Shown: positions 26,988 through 35,642 of the stretch, piece by piece
Layout of the letters: every line of letters begins with the position of its first letter
Numbering within the stretch: the first letter of the stretch is position 1
Assembly: GCA_963773635.1 (NCBI GenBank)
Contig: CAVZBW010000005.1
Location: 2,418,001-2,482,000 of the forward strand
Direction of reading: 5' to 3'
From: CAVZBW01 sp963773635
GTDB lineage: Bacteria; Actinomycetota; Acidimicrobiia; Acidimicrobiales; RAAP-2
DNA length: 64,000 bases
Translations under genes and position numbers: made by a program
Notes under the pieces: generated by a model
Databases searched by the model: none
Told to the model about the DNA's origin: nothing
The model's input: only the letters and a program-made list of their open reading frames with translations

Positions 26988-28556
26988 TTGGCCGACGACG
27001 CATCCGTCCTCGTGGTCGGCGCCGGACCGACGGGGCTGCTCCTCGCAGCGGAGCTGCACCGTAGGGGGGCGGACTGCCTCCTGATCGAGGCCCATTCCGA
27101 GGCGACGCACTGGGATCGGGCCACGGTCGTCCATCCGCGGACGCTCGAGGTCTTCGAGTCCCTCGGGATCATCGATCCCTTCCTGGTCGCCGGCGCCAAG
27201 CAACGCATCGTCCGGCTGTACTCGGACGGCGCGATGCTCGGGGAGCTCGACCTGTCCAACTGCGGCAGTCGACACGGGTACAACCTCAACCTCTCCGAGG
27301 AGATCACCGAGTCGATCCTGACCGACTACCTCCACGAGCAGGGCGGCGAGGTCACCCGATCGTCCCGACTCACCCACCTCGAGGCGCAGCACGACGGCGT
27401 CGTCGCCCGGATCGAGTCGGATACCTCCCGCGAGGCCCGGTTCGACTGGGTCGTCGGCTGCGACGGGTACCACAGCATCACCCGGCAGCTCGTGGGCATC
27501 GAATTGCTCGGCCACGACATCCCCGAACCCTGGGCCGTCTTCGATACCACCGCGAACGGTTGGCCGGAGCGCTACGACGGCAACTTCGGCTTCCTCGATG
27601 CCCTGCCAGTCATCGTGACCGCCCTGCCGGATCGGCGCTGGCGCGTCTACCTCCGACCAAGCTCCCCCGACTCCGACCTCGTCGCCGACGCTACGGCCAC
27701 CGTGGCCCGCTACCACCCCGCGGTCACCTTCGAGGACGTGACCAACCCGGCGCGCTTCCAGTGCCACAACAAGGTGGCCGAGCGGTTCCGCTCCGGCCGG
27801 GTCTTGCTGGCCGGTGACGCGGCCCACGTGTGCTCGCCGGCCCAGGGCCACGGCATGAACAGCGGAATCCAGGACGCCTTCAACCTCGCCTGGAAGCTCG
27901 CCCTGGTCTGTGGCGGACACTGCAGCCCCGCGCTGCTCGACAGCTACGAATTGGAGCGGCGCCCGGTGGCGCAGATCATCACGAGCGAGGGAGACATGGC
28001 CGAACGCATCCAGGCCACCACGGACCCCACCGCTCGTCGGACCCGCGACGAGGGCCTGCGGAGAGCCTTTACGGACTCCGCGCTGCGCCATCACGAGATC
28101 ATCGCCGAAACCGAGCTGGACTTCGACTACGGAGCCTCGCCGATCGTGGTGGGAGACCGACACGGTGGTATCCGAGCCGGCGAGCGGCTCCCCGACACGA
28201 TTGCCGTGCGCCTCGCCGGAGGGGTGGAACGCCCGCTCCACGAGGTGACCAACCGCGCCGGCCACACCGCACTGCTGGTCGGCGGGACGTCGGCCAGCAT
28301 CGAGGAGCTCGAGGACCTCCATGCCTCGACCACCGCGGCGAGTGAGCCGTCCATCGTCGAGGCGGTCGTCGTCGCCGCGACCCGGGCAGATGGTCGGAGC
28401 TTCTGGGCGAGCATCGATTCGGGCACGGCCGAGCTCCTCGGCGTCGACGGGGTCACGCTGCTGGTCGTCCGCCCGGACGGGTATGTAGGGCTTCGGGCCG
28501 ACCGCGACCACCTGGAGGCTCTGGCCGGCTACCGGCAGTGCCTGGGCTCCGGTTGA
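26988..28556 (+). CDS. FAD-dependent aromatic (PheA/TfdB-type) monooxygenase
   Basis: The 522-residue flavoprotein has the three FAD motifs of class A hydroxylases: VLVVGAGPTGLLLAAEL (GxGxxG), WVVGCDGYHS (DG), and VLLAGDAAHVCSPAQGHGMN (GD). The C-terminal thioredoxin-like part (GHTALLVGGTSA..., TLLVVRPDGYVGLR) matches phenol hydroxylase and polyketide hydroxylases such as RdmE/TetX relatives. It uses NAD(P)H and O2 to hydroxylate aromatic or polyketide rings. It starts at TTG 26988 with GGAGG nine bases upstream. It precedes an aldo/keto reductase gene by 60 bp, likely co-transcribed. The substrate is unknown. Confidence 0.88.
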   Translation: MADDASVLVVGAGPTGLLLAAELHRRGADCLLIEAHSEATHWDRATVVHPRTLEVFESLGIIDPFLVAGAKQRIVRLYSDGAMLGELDLSNCGSRHGYNLNLSEEITESILTDYLHEQGGEVTRSSRLTHLEAQHDGVVARIESDTSREARFDWVVGCDGYHSITRQLVGIELLGHDIPEPWAVFDTTANGWPERYDGNFGFLDALPVIVTALPDRRWRVYLRPSSPDSDLVADATATVARYHPAVTFEDVTNPARFQCHNKVAERFRSGRVLLAGDAAHVCSPAQGHGMNSGIQDAFNLAWKLALVCGGHCSPALLDSYELERRPVAQIITSEGDMAERIQATTDPTARRTRDEGLRRAFTDSALRHHEIIAETELDFDYGASPIVVGDRHGGIRAGERLPDTIAVRLAGGVERPLHEVTNRAGHTALLVGGTSASIEELEDLHASTTAASEPSIVEAVVVAATRADGRSFWASIDSGTAELLGVDGVTLLVVRPDGYVGLRADRDHLEALAGYRQCLGSG

Positions 28557-28616
28557 GGACGAGGCGGATCCTGAGCGGCGGCCATCGAGAGCGGTGAGCG
28601 AGACGAGGAGCGGAAC

Positions 28617-29447
28617 ATGTCGGACGATCCACTGGCCGTTGGCAGCCACAGACGAGCGCTTTCCGATGGCAACCAGATCCCGCTGCTCGGTCTCGGGGTA
28701 TGGCAGGTCCCCGACGGTCCGGAGTGTGTCGACGCGGTGCGATGGGCTCTGGAGCTGGGCTACCGCCACATCGACACGGCACAGGCGTACGGCAACGAGG
28801 AGAGCGTCGGGCGCGGGTTGCGAGAGAGCGGTGTGCCTCGGGAGGACGTGTTCGTCACCACGAAGTTCTACCCGAGCCTGACCGACCCGGTCGCCGAAGC
28901 GGAGCGCAGCCTGCAGCGGCTCGGGATCGACCAGCTCGACCTCTACATCATCCACTGGCCCCAGGGAGGTCCGACCTGGGCCTGGCCCGGAATGGAACGT
29001 GCTCGCGCGCTCGGTCACACTCGGTCCATCGGCGTGTCCAACTTCAGCGTCGACGAGCTCGAGCGGGTCATGTCCGAGGCCACGCAGCCGCCGGTGCTGG
29101 ACCAGGTGCAGTTCAGCCCTTTCGAGCACCGGCGTGCGCTCGCGGAGGCAGCGAAAAGGGCCGGCCTGGCGATCGAGGCCTACAGCCCGCTCGGCACGGG
29201 CAGACACCTCCGCAACGCGACGGTCAACCGGCTCGCGCAGCGGATCGGACGCACGCCGGCGCAGGTGCTGCTCCGCTGGTGCCTGCAGCACGATCTCGTC
29301 GTGCTACCGAAATCGACGCACCGCGAGCGGATCCGGGAGAACGCCCAGATCTTCGACTTCGCCCTTTCGGACGCGGACATGGCCGAGCTCGACGCGCTCG
29401 ATCGGACCGGCGGGACGGCAACGGCCCAGGAAGGGAAGTGGTGGTGA
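28617..29447 (+). CDS. aldo/keto reductase
   Basis: The 276-residue protein is a (beta/alpha)8 aldo/keto reductase. Catalytic residues are visible: Asp and Tyr in HIDTAQAYGNE, Lys in FVTTKFYP, His in YIIHWP. The NADPH-binding end VVLPKSTHRERIREN is also present, and GVSNFS is the family signature. It reduces aldehydes or ketones with NADPH, in the style of 2,5-diketo-gluconate reductases. The stop overlaps the next GTG (GTGA), coupling it to the LigD-like gene, although no functional link is evident. Confidence 0.9.
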   Translation: MSDDPLAVGSHRRALSDGNQIPLLGLGVWQVPDGPECVDAVRWALELGYRHIDTAQAYGNEESVGRGLRESGVPREDVFVTTKFYPSLTDPVAEAERSLQRLGIDQLDLYIIHWPQGGPTWAWPGMERARALGHTRSIGVSNFSVDELERVMSEATQPPVLDQVQFSPFEHRRALAEAAKRAGLAIEAYSPLGTGRHLRNATVNRLAQRIGRTPAQVLLRWCLQHDLVVLPKSTHRERIRENAQIFDFALSDADMAELDALDRTGGTATAQEGKWW

Positions 29448-31066
29448 GTCCGGCTCGCTCGCACCCGGCGGATCCGCTCGCCACCTACCGGAGCAAGCGG
29501 GACTTCTCCCGCACGAGGGAGCCTCGTGGTGCCGAGAGGGCGGAGGACGACGACGCCGGCCGGCGACGATTCGTGGTCCAACGTCACCGAGCGCGTCGTC
29601 TCCACTACGACTTCCGCCTGGAGATCGACGGCGTCCTCGCCAGCTGGGCCGTGCCCAAGGGCCCGACCCTCGACCCGGCCGTGCGGCGTGCCGCCTTCCA
29701 CGTCGAGGACCATCCCCTCGAGTACTTCGACTTTGAGGGGGTGATCCCGGCCGGCGAGTACGGCGGGGGGGACGTGATCGTCTGGGATCTCGGCTCCTGG
29801 GAGCCCTACCCGGCGGACTCGGTGGATCCGGCGAGCGCCATCGCGAAGGGCGAGCTGCACTGCGACCTCCACGGCGAGAAGCTCCGTGGCCGCTTCGTCC
29901 TGGTGCGCACCAAGCCGGACGCCTCGGGCAGCGAGCGATGGCTCTTGCTGCACAAGCACGACGAATTCGCCTCGCCCGGCTGGGACGCGGAGGAGCACCC
30001 CCGCTCCGTCCTGAGCGGCCGGACCAACGACGAGGTCAAGGCGGATCCGGACCGTTTGTGGGATTCCAACCTGCCCCCGGCCCAGGCCTCCGTCTCCCTC
30101 AAGCCGGAGCCCGTGGCCGCGGCGAGCGACGACGAGCTGTCCGCGCTGGACGCCCTCGGATCGGCCGGGACGTGGTCGATCTTCGGCCGCGACCTGCGGG
30201 TGACCAACCTCGACAAGGTCCTCTTCCCGGCGCGGCCCGGCGAGGACCCCGTCACCAAGCGAGACCTCCTGCGGTACTCGGCCCAGATCGCACCGGTCGC
30301 GCTCCCGTACCTGAGGAGCCGGCCGCTCAACATGCAACGGTTCCCCAACGGTGCCGGGGCCAAGGGGTTCTGGCACAAGGAGCTGCCCAAGCACGCCCCC
30401 GAGTGGTTGCCGAGGTGGGACAACCCCAACGCCAAACCCGGAGACGTCACGACCTACCTGGTCGTCGACGAGCCCGCGGCCCTGGTCTGGGCTGCCAACT
30501 TTGGGGCGCTCGAGTGGCACGCTTGGACGTCCCGGATCGACCATCCGAGACAGCCGACCTACGCCCTCGTGGACCTCGACCCCGGGGATGCCACGAGCTG
30601 GGACGATCTGCTCGTCCTGGCCCGGCTGCACCGCACCGCGCTCCACCATCTCGGGGTCGTCGGACGGGCCAAGGTCACCGGCCGGCGGGGCATCCAGATC
30701 TGGGTGCCGATCGCCCGCGGCCCGTCCTACGACGACACCCGGGCGTGGGTCGAGCGTCTCTCCCGGGCGGTCAGCGCCGTCGTGCCCGAGCTGGTCAGCT
30801 GGAAGTGGCAGCTGACCGACCGTGACGGGCTGGCCCGCCTCGACTACACACAGAATGCCCGCAACAAGACCCTCGTCGCCCCGTACAGCCCGAGACCGTC
30901 CCCTGGAGCACCCGTCTCGGCGCCGATCGAGTGGGACGAGCTCGACGATCCCGATCTGTCCCCGGACGCCTTCACCATCCGGACCGTCGTACCCCGACTG
31001 GCCGAGAAGGGCGACCTCTTCCGCGAGGTCTTGCGAGAAGACCAAGTCCTCCCGCCCATCGACTAG
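29444..31066 (+). CDS. ligD: LigD-like protein: 3'-phosphoesterase plus polymerase, no ligase domain
   Basis: The 540-residue protein begins with a LigD phosphoesterase domain (RRLHYDFRLEIDG, WAVPKGP, DHPLEYFDFEG, IPAGEYGGGDVIVWD; about 30-190). A LigD primase-polymerase domain follows (about 245-530), with DLDPGD as the catalytic DxD and GRRGIQIWVPI. The ATP-dependent ligase core (KxDG) is absent. LigD proteins clean and fill 3' ends in Ku-dependent non-homologous end joining; a separate LigC/LigD ligase would be needed. No ku gene is visible here. GTG 29444 overlaps the upstream stop. The gene symbol reflects similarity only. Confidence 0.88.
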   Translation: MSPARSHPADPLATYRSKRDFSRTREPRGAERAEDDDAGRRRFVVQRHRARRLHYDFRLEIDGVLASWAVPKGPTLDPAVRRAAFHVEDHPLEYFDFEGVIPAGEYGGGDVIVWDLGSWEPYPADSVDPASAIAKGELHCDLHGEKLRGRFVLVRTKPDASGSERWLLLHKHDEFASPGWDAEEHPRSVLSGRTNDEVKADPDRLWDSNLPPAQASVSLKPEPVAAASDDELSALDALGSAGTWSIFGRDLRVTNLDKVLFPARPGEDPVTKRDLLRYSAQIAPVALPYLRSRPLNMQRFPNGAGAKGFWHKELPKHAPEWLPRWDNPNAKPGDVTTYLVVDEPAALVWAANFGALEWHAWTSRIDHPRQPTYALVDLDPGDATSWDDLLVLARLHRTALHHLGVVGRAKVTGRRGIQIWVPIARGPSYDDTRAWVERLSRAVSAVVPELVSWKWQLTDRDGLARLDYTQNARNKTLVAPYSPRPSPGAPVSAPIEWDELDDPDLSPDAFTIRTVVPRLAEKGDLFREVLREDQVLPPID

Positions 31067-31085
31067 CGAAGGTCCTGTGCCCTCC

Positions 31086-31130
31086 CGGGCCGTCCGGTCC
31101 CGGACGACCCGGCTCTCGCCCGACGGCCCG
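31086..31130. terminator. nested hairpin between convergent genes
   Basis: CGGGCCGTC (31086-31094) pairs with GACGGCCCG (31122-31130), and a second stem CGTCCGG/CCGGACG (31091-31106) competes inside it. It lies between two converging stops and probably ends transcription from both sides, without a T-run. Confidence 0.45.
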
Positions 31131-31135
31131 AGGGA

Positions 31136-32335
31136 TCAGCCGGAGCAGTCGGGCACCGGGGTCGGGCTGCCGGAGCAGTTGGTCGGCGCGTTGGCGTCGA
31201 CCAGAGAGCGGCGGAGCGCCACGTCGCCCTGGTCGTTGTAGATCCCTCCCGCGGTGTCCGCCGCGGTGTTGTGCACCACCAGGCTCTGGATGAGCGTGAG
31301 CTGTGGCGCCGCTGCTCCCTCCTCGTCCGACTTCACGTTGGAGATACCGCCGCCGAGGGCGACGGTCGGCGACCCCGTCTTGGTCGCCTGGTTGTGATCC
31401 ACGGTCGAGAACCGGATCACCATCGTCCCGATGTTCTGGATACCGCCGCCCGTCAGGGTGGTCGGCGCGAACTGGAGGGGTCCGGCCCGGTTCCCCGAGA
31501 CCTGGACCCGGGTGAGATGCATGGTCGATCCGACGTCGTTGCGCAGCCCTCCACCCGAGTTGTCGGCGATGTTGGCCGTCACGGCACTGTCCGTCAGAGC
31601 GGCGGAGCCGCCGTCCTCGTTGGCAACGCCGCCGCCGACTCCGGCGTCGCTCTCGGATCGGTTGCCCGAGACAAGGCTTCGCGTGAGGTACAGCGTGCCC
31701 GTGGGTCCACTGTTGGCCACCCCGGCGCCGCTCAGACCCTCGTTGCCGGAGATGGCGCTACCCGAGATGTCGGCCGTGCCGAAGTTGGCGATCCCCCCGC
31801 CCCGGGACCCGACGTTGTTGCGCACCTGGATCGCCGTCGCGGACAGCGATCCGCCGGCGTCGATCGCAATGCCGCCGCCCCCGTCGGGATCCGGCCCCGG
31901 CGCGTTGCCGTTGCTGATCGTGAGCGAGCGCAGCGTGAGCCGCCCCGGTGAGGCGAGGACCTCGAAGATGCGGAAGCTCTCGGTCTCGGGATCCGCGGAC
32001 CGGGTGATCGTGGCACCGCGGCCGTCGATCGTGATCGGAGTCGCGATGGGCGGCAGACCGTCCTCGGTATCCGCCTGCGGCGACGTGAGCGTGTACGTGC
32101 ACCCGGGCGTGAGCTCGAGCCGGCCGCCACCCGCCGTGTTGGCGGCGGCGACCGCGCCGACGAGAGCGGCGGCGTCGCACGGGACGTCGGCGGCGCGAGT
32201 GGGAGCGGCGTCCGCCGTTGCCGGAGCGCCGGCCAACGCGGCCAAGGCCAGGGCCAAGGGCAGGGGCAGGAGCGACGAGGCGAGAGTCCACCTCCCCTTG
32301 ATGCCGGGCGTGCGCAGGGTCGTCACGGGAGTCAC
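31136..32335 (-). CDS. secreted right-handed beta-helix (polymorphic outer membrane protein-like) protein
   Basis: The product is 399 residues, with a Sec signal peptide (LPLPLALALAALAGAPATADA). About ten degenerate repeats follow, in the style of GGGIANFGTADISGSAISGN and GGGLRNDVG, typical of parallel beta-helix/Pmp-like surface proteins. Only four cysteines remain in the mature chain. It is probably exported to the surface or medium and may bind or cleave polysaccharide; no catalytic residues can be assigned. The start is GTG 32335 or GTG 32326. It is divergent from panB. Confidence 0.75.
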   Translation of the reverse strand: MTPVTTLRTPGIKGRWTLASSLLPLPLALALAALAGAPATADAAPTRAADVPCDAAALVGAVAAANTAGGGRLELTPGCTYTLTSPQADTEDGLPPIATPITIDGRGATITRSADPETESFRIFEVLASPGRLTLRSLTISNGNAPGPDPDGGGGIAIDAGGSLSATAIQVRNNVGSRGGGIANFGTADISGSAISGNEGLSGAGVANSGPTGTLYLTRSLVSGNRSESDAGVGGGVANEDGGSAALTDSAVTANIADNSGGGLRNDVGSTMHLTRVQVSGNRAGPLQFAPTTLTGGGIQNIGTMVIRFSTVDHNQATKTGSPTVALGGGISNVKSDEEGAAAPQLTLIQSLVVHNTAADTAGGIYNDQGDVALRRSLVDANAPTNCSGSPTPVPDCSG

Positions 32336-32467
32336 GGTACTACGGCGCCCTCGACGACCCTTGGCCGACAGTTACTCGGCGCGACGCCCTTTCGGGCCTG
32401 TCCCGCCCCGGGTACGGTCTGATCGACGGCCTGGAGGCGCACGCCCCGGGACCCGAAAGGAGATGCC

Positions 32468-33277
32468 ATGCAGACCACCGTGGAGGACCTGCGCCGTTTC
32501 AAACGCGAGCGGCGTCGATTCGTGATGCTGACCGCGTACGACTGCCTGCTGGCACGCGCCTTCGACGCAGCCGGTGTGCCGCTCATCCTGGTGGGCGACA
32601 CCCTGGGCATCTTCGCCCTCGGACACGAGACGACGATCCCCGTCACCATGGAGGACATGGTGCACCACTGCCGCGCCGTGACCCGCTCCGTCGGCGGCGC
32701 CCTCGTGGTGGGAGACCTCCCCTTCGGCTCCTACCACGAGTCGCTGACCCAGGGTCTCCACAACGCGGTGCGACTGGTCAAGGAGGGTGGGGTGGCCATG
32801 GTGAAGCTGGAGGGCCCCGAGCACGACCTCATCGAGGCGATCTCCTCCCGGGGTGTGCCGGTGATGGGCCACCTCGGTCTCACTCCCCAGTCGTTTCACG
32901 CGATGGGCGGCCACCGGGTGCAGGCCAGGACCGAGGGGGCAGTGGCCGAGCTGGTCGATGCCGCGCTCCGCCTCGAGGCGGCCGGCGCCTGCTCGCTGGT
33001 CATCGAGGGCGTGCCGACGGAGGCTGCGAGGCGAGTGACCGAGGCCGTCGGCATCCCCACCATCGGGATTGGGGCGGGGCCGCACTGCGACGGGCAGGTC
33101 CTCGTCGGGCCGGAGATGCTGGGGCTCAGCACGGGCCGGCGGCCCAAGTTCGCCAAGCCCTACGCCGACCTGGCCACCACCACCGTGGCCGCGGCTAGGA
33201 GGTTTGCCGACGACGTCGCCTCGGGCGCCTACCCCGACGCCGAGCACTCCTACGACTGGGCGATCAAGGCGGGATAG
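32468..33277 (+). CDS. panB: 3-methyl-2-oxobutanoate hydroxymethyltransferase (ketopantoate hydroxymethyltransferase)
   Basis: The 269-residue protein shows the PanB signature throughout: MLTAYDCLLARAFDAAGV, LILVGDTLG (metal-binding Asp), VVGDLPFGSYH, MVKLEGP, GVPVMGHLGLTPQS and TIGIGAGPHCDGQVLV. It transfers a hydroxymethyl group from methylene-THF to 2-oxoisovalerate, the first committed step of pantothenate and CoA synthesis, in the cytosol. GAAAGGAGATGCC before the ATG is a strong ribosome site. panC and panD are not in the window. Confidence 0.95.
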   Translation: MQTTVEDLRRFKRERRRFVMLTAYDCLLARAFDAAGVPLILVGDTLGIFALGHETTIPVTMEDMVHHCRAVTRSVGGALVVGDLPFGSYHESLTQGLHNAVRLVKEGGVAMVKLEGPEHDLIEAISSRGVPVMGHLGLTPQSFHAMGGHRVQARTEGAVAELVDAALRLEAAGACSLVIEGVPTEAARRVTEAVGIPTIGIGAGPHCDGQVLVGPEMLGLSTGRRPKFAKPYADLATTTVAAARRFADDVASGAYPDAEHSYDWAIKAG

Positions 33278-33388
33278 ACCCGGCCGCAGCCAGCCCCAGG
33301 GTCTCGCCGCGGCATCCGTGGCATCATGACGCCCGGGCCGCGCTGGAGAGACTCGTCGCCGCCTGTCGATGGCACGCATGAGCCGAAC

Positions 33389-34447
33389 ATGAGACTGTCG
33401 GTGGGAGACAAGCGGCTGTTCGCGGCGGGCATCGCGCTCACCGTGGCGGCAGCGGTGACGCACTTCGTCCCCTGCGGCTCGGTCGCTCCGTTCGTCGTCT
33501 CCGCCTTTGCCCTGGCCGCGCTGGCCGCGCTGGTGGGCCGGTCCGTCGACGGCCTGGGGGACCGTCTGGGGTCGGGAGCGACGGGCGTCGTCCACGCGGC
33601 GCTGGGCAACATCCCCGAGCTGTTCTTCGGCATCTTCGCCCTGCGGCAGGGCCTGGTGACGGTCGTCCAGGCGGCGCTCGTCGGCTCGATCCTGGCCAAC
33701 GTTCTCTTGGTCCTGGGCCTCGCCATCACCGCCGGCGGCCTGCGGCACGGAACGCAGCGGTTCTCCGCCGAGGGTCCGCGCCTGGTCGTCCTGCTCCTCT
33801 TCCTGGCCGTCGCCGTGCTGATCATCCCGACCATCACTGCCCGCCTCCACCTGCCGGCGGCACACCACGAGCAAACGCTGTCCGATGTCGCGGCGATCGT
33901 CCTCCTCGCCATCTTCGTCCTCTCGGTGCCGGCCTCCCTCCGCCGCACCCAGCAGGCCGACGAGACGACCGTCGACCAGCAACGAGTGTGGCCGCTCCCC
34001 ATGGCCCTCGGACTCCTCACGGTGGCGGCCGTGGGCGCCGCCTTCGTCTCGGACTGGTTCGTGGCCGCGCTCGACCCCGCGCTCACCACGCTGCACATCT
34101 CCCAGACCTTTGCCGGGCTCGTGATCGTCGCCATCGCCGGCAATGCGGTCGAGAACGTGGTGGGCGTCCAGCTGGCCATGCGCAACCGCATGGACTATGC
34201 CCTCTCGGTCACCCTGCAGAGCCCGGTCCAGATCGCCCTCGCCGTCACCCCGGTGCTCGTGCTCCTCTCGGGCGTGCTGGGCGGCGCCCACCTCACCCTG
34301 GTCCTGCCCTCGCTGCTCGTGATCGCGCTCGCCATGGCCGCCCTGACGGCGGTCATCGTCGTCTTTGACGGGGAATCGACCTGGCTCGAGGGCACGTGCC
34401 TGCTCGGTCTCTACGTCGTCATCGCCACTGCCGTGTGGTGGGGCTGA
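33389..34447 (+). CDS. Ca2+/H+ antiporter (CaCA family, ChaA/CAX type)
   Basis: The protein of about 352 residues has around 11 hydrophobic segments in two halves. Each half carries the alpha-repeat signature of cation/Ca2+ exchangers: GNIPELFFGIFALRQG in the first and AIAGNAVENVVGVQLA in the second, with the Glu residues that bind the ion. It exports Ca2+ in exchange for protons at the inner membrane. The in-frame ATG at 33326 would add 21 non-hydrophobic residues; I prefer ATG 33389. It ends 31 bp before the converging DksA-like gene. Confidence 0.88.
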   Translation: MRLSVGDKRLFAAGIALTVAAAVTHFVPCGSVAPFVVSAFALAALAALVGRSVDGLGDRLGSGATGVVHAALGNIPELFFGIFALRQGLVTVVQAALVGSILANVLLVLGLAITAGGLRHGTQRFSAEGPRLVVLLLFLAVAVLIIPTITARLHLPAAHHEQTLSDVAAIVLLAIFVLSVPASLRRTQQADETTVDQQRVWPLPMALGLLTVAAVGAAFVSDWFVAALDPALTTLHISQTFAGLVIVAIAGNAVENVVGVQLAMRNRMDYALSVTLQSPVQIALAVTPVLVLLSGVLGGAHLTLVLPSLLVIALAMAALTAVIVVFDGESTWLEGTCLLGLYVVIATAVWWG

Positions 34448-34470
34448 GCCAACGGGAAGCCGGGGCCGTG

Positions 34471-34487
34471 GCGGGGGTCAACCCCGC
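34471..34487. terminator. hairpin between convergent genes
   Basis: GCGGGG (34471-34476) and CCCCGC (34482-34487) form a stem with a 5-base loop at the end of the antiporter gene, overlapping the last codons of the DksA-like gene. Confidence 0.4.
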
Positions 34488-34819
34488 GCCGCCTCCTCGG
34501 CCGTGAGCTCCGCTGCGGGATCGGCCTCGAGCCGCTCGTCGGAGATCACCTCGCCACTGCGAACCGAGCGGCCGTAGGTGCCCGCACGGAGGCGGGCCTC
34601 CGCTCGCTCGATGGCACTCCACCGCTCCCGCAGCCCGGCCTCGACCGCGTCATCGACCTCCTCGGCCGTGAAGCGTTCCGCCGGGTCCGCGATGTCCCCC
34701 GCGCTCGATTCGTTGGCCGCGCTCCTGTCGTCTCGGCCCGCCTCCGCAGCGTCCGCGAGCAGACGCTCCACCCGTCGACGTTCCGCGCTCAACAACTCGC
34801 TCGCCCTCCGCTCGTCCAT
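34478..34819 (-). CDS. TraR/DksA-family protein lacking the zinc-finger cysteines
   Basis: The 113-residue protein has a long N-terminal helix pair (LLSAERRRVERLLAD, VDDAVEAGLRERWSAIERAEARL) and the DksA/TraR C-terminal pattern YGRSVRSGEVISDERLEADP. Canonical members read YGxCxxCGxxIxxxRLEAxP; here both cysteine positions hold R/S and the final pair is missing, so no Zn is bound. DksA-type proteins act in the RNA polymerase secondary channel. Cysteine-free versions exist in Actinomycetota, some binding RNA polymerase. ATG 34819 is chosen over the upstream in-frame ATG 34861. Confidence 0.72.
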   Translation of the reverse strand: MDERRASELLSAERRRVERLLADAAEAGRDDRSAANESSAGDIADPAERFTAEEVDDAVEAGLRERWSAIERAEARLRAGTYGRSVRSGEVISDERLEADPAAELTAEEAARG

Positions 34820-34983
34820 CACTCCTCCACATCGTCGTCCGAGATCCGCGACGACCATCATCCCAGTCCCTTGCGACCGGGCGCGGCGTCGTGAACGTCA
34901 ACGACGGCCTCTCGGCTGGTCGGCTCGCCAGCCTGCCGGCTCGAGCGAAGCTCCTAAGCTGCGCGAAGCGGCGGGGAGGTGAC

Positions 34984-35610
34984 ATGTCGGCGTCCAACAC
35001 GGCGGGGCCGTTTCGCGACGATCGCGGCGTCTACTGGCGAGAGGGACCGCAGGGCCTCGAATACCTCGCCTCCGACGGCCGCTGGTATCCGGGGGTGCCC
35101 TACTCCGCCCGCCCGCAACGCCGTGCGGCAGATCGGGCGCCGCACCCCGCGGCGGGATGGGTCGCCGTGGCGTCCGGGCTCCTGCTCGGCATCACGGCCT
35201 TTCTCCCGTGGGCGACGGCCGACCTCGTGTTCGTCAGCATCGATCGCAACGGCTTCCAGCTCGGGTATGAGCTCGGATTCAGCCCCGACGGTTTCGCCCC
35301 GCTCGCGCTCGGACTCTGCCTGGTGCTCGTCGGGATCGGGATCCTCGTGGCCAAGCAGGCGCCCGAGTGGCTGCGCAGTCCCGGGCCGGGCATCGCGGCC
35401 ATCACCTCCGGTGCGTTTGGCCTCATCACTGCCATCGCAGAGGGAGGGTCCATCTCGGGATCTGCCGGCTACACGGTGGGTTACGGCCTCTACCTCATGG
35501 GGGTCGCGGGGCTCACGGGCGTCGTCGCCGGGATCCTGGCGCTGACCCTGCGGAGATCCGCGGGCACCGGGGAGGGGCGACCCACTGCCCCGAGCGGCTG
35601 GGCGCGCTGA
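34984..35610 (+). CDS. membrane protein of unknown function (four predicted TM segments)
   Basis: The 208-residue product has a short soluble N terminus with YLASDGRWYPGVPYS, resembling the small DUF2510-type motif (WYxDP/WYPG) of actinobacterial membrane proteins, then four hydrophobic stretches (AGWVAVASGLLLGITAFLPW, LALGLCLVLVGIGILVA, AAITSGAFGLITAI, LYLMGVAGLTGVVAGILAL). GGGAGGTGAC gives a good ribosome site for ATG 34984. Function is unknown. Confidence 0.72.
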   Translation: MSASNTAGPFRDDRGVYWREGPQGLEYLASDGRWYPGVPYSARPQRRAADRAPHPAAGWVAVASGLLLGITAFLPWATADLVFVSIDRNGFQLGYELGFSPDGFAPLALGLCLVLVGIGILVAKQAPEWLRSPGPGIAAITSGAFGLITAIAEGGSISGSAGYTVGYGLYLMGVAGLTGVVAGILALTLRRSAGTGEGRPTAPSGWAR

Positions 35611-35642
35611 CCCAGAGGGGCCACGGGCCCGCACGCCGTGCC

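Noticed and set aside
26937..29291. 784-codon open frame on the minus strand opposite the flavin monooxygenase and aldo/keto reductase
   Set aside because: The plus strand has clear FAD and AKR motifs in the same place; the minus frame is low-complexity and is an artefact of high GC at third positions.
32372..34291. 639-codon open frame opposite panB and the Ca2+/H+ antiporter
   Set aside because: His/Asp/Arg-rich antisense translation of well-identified genes.
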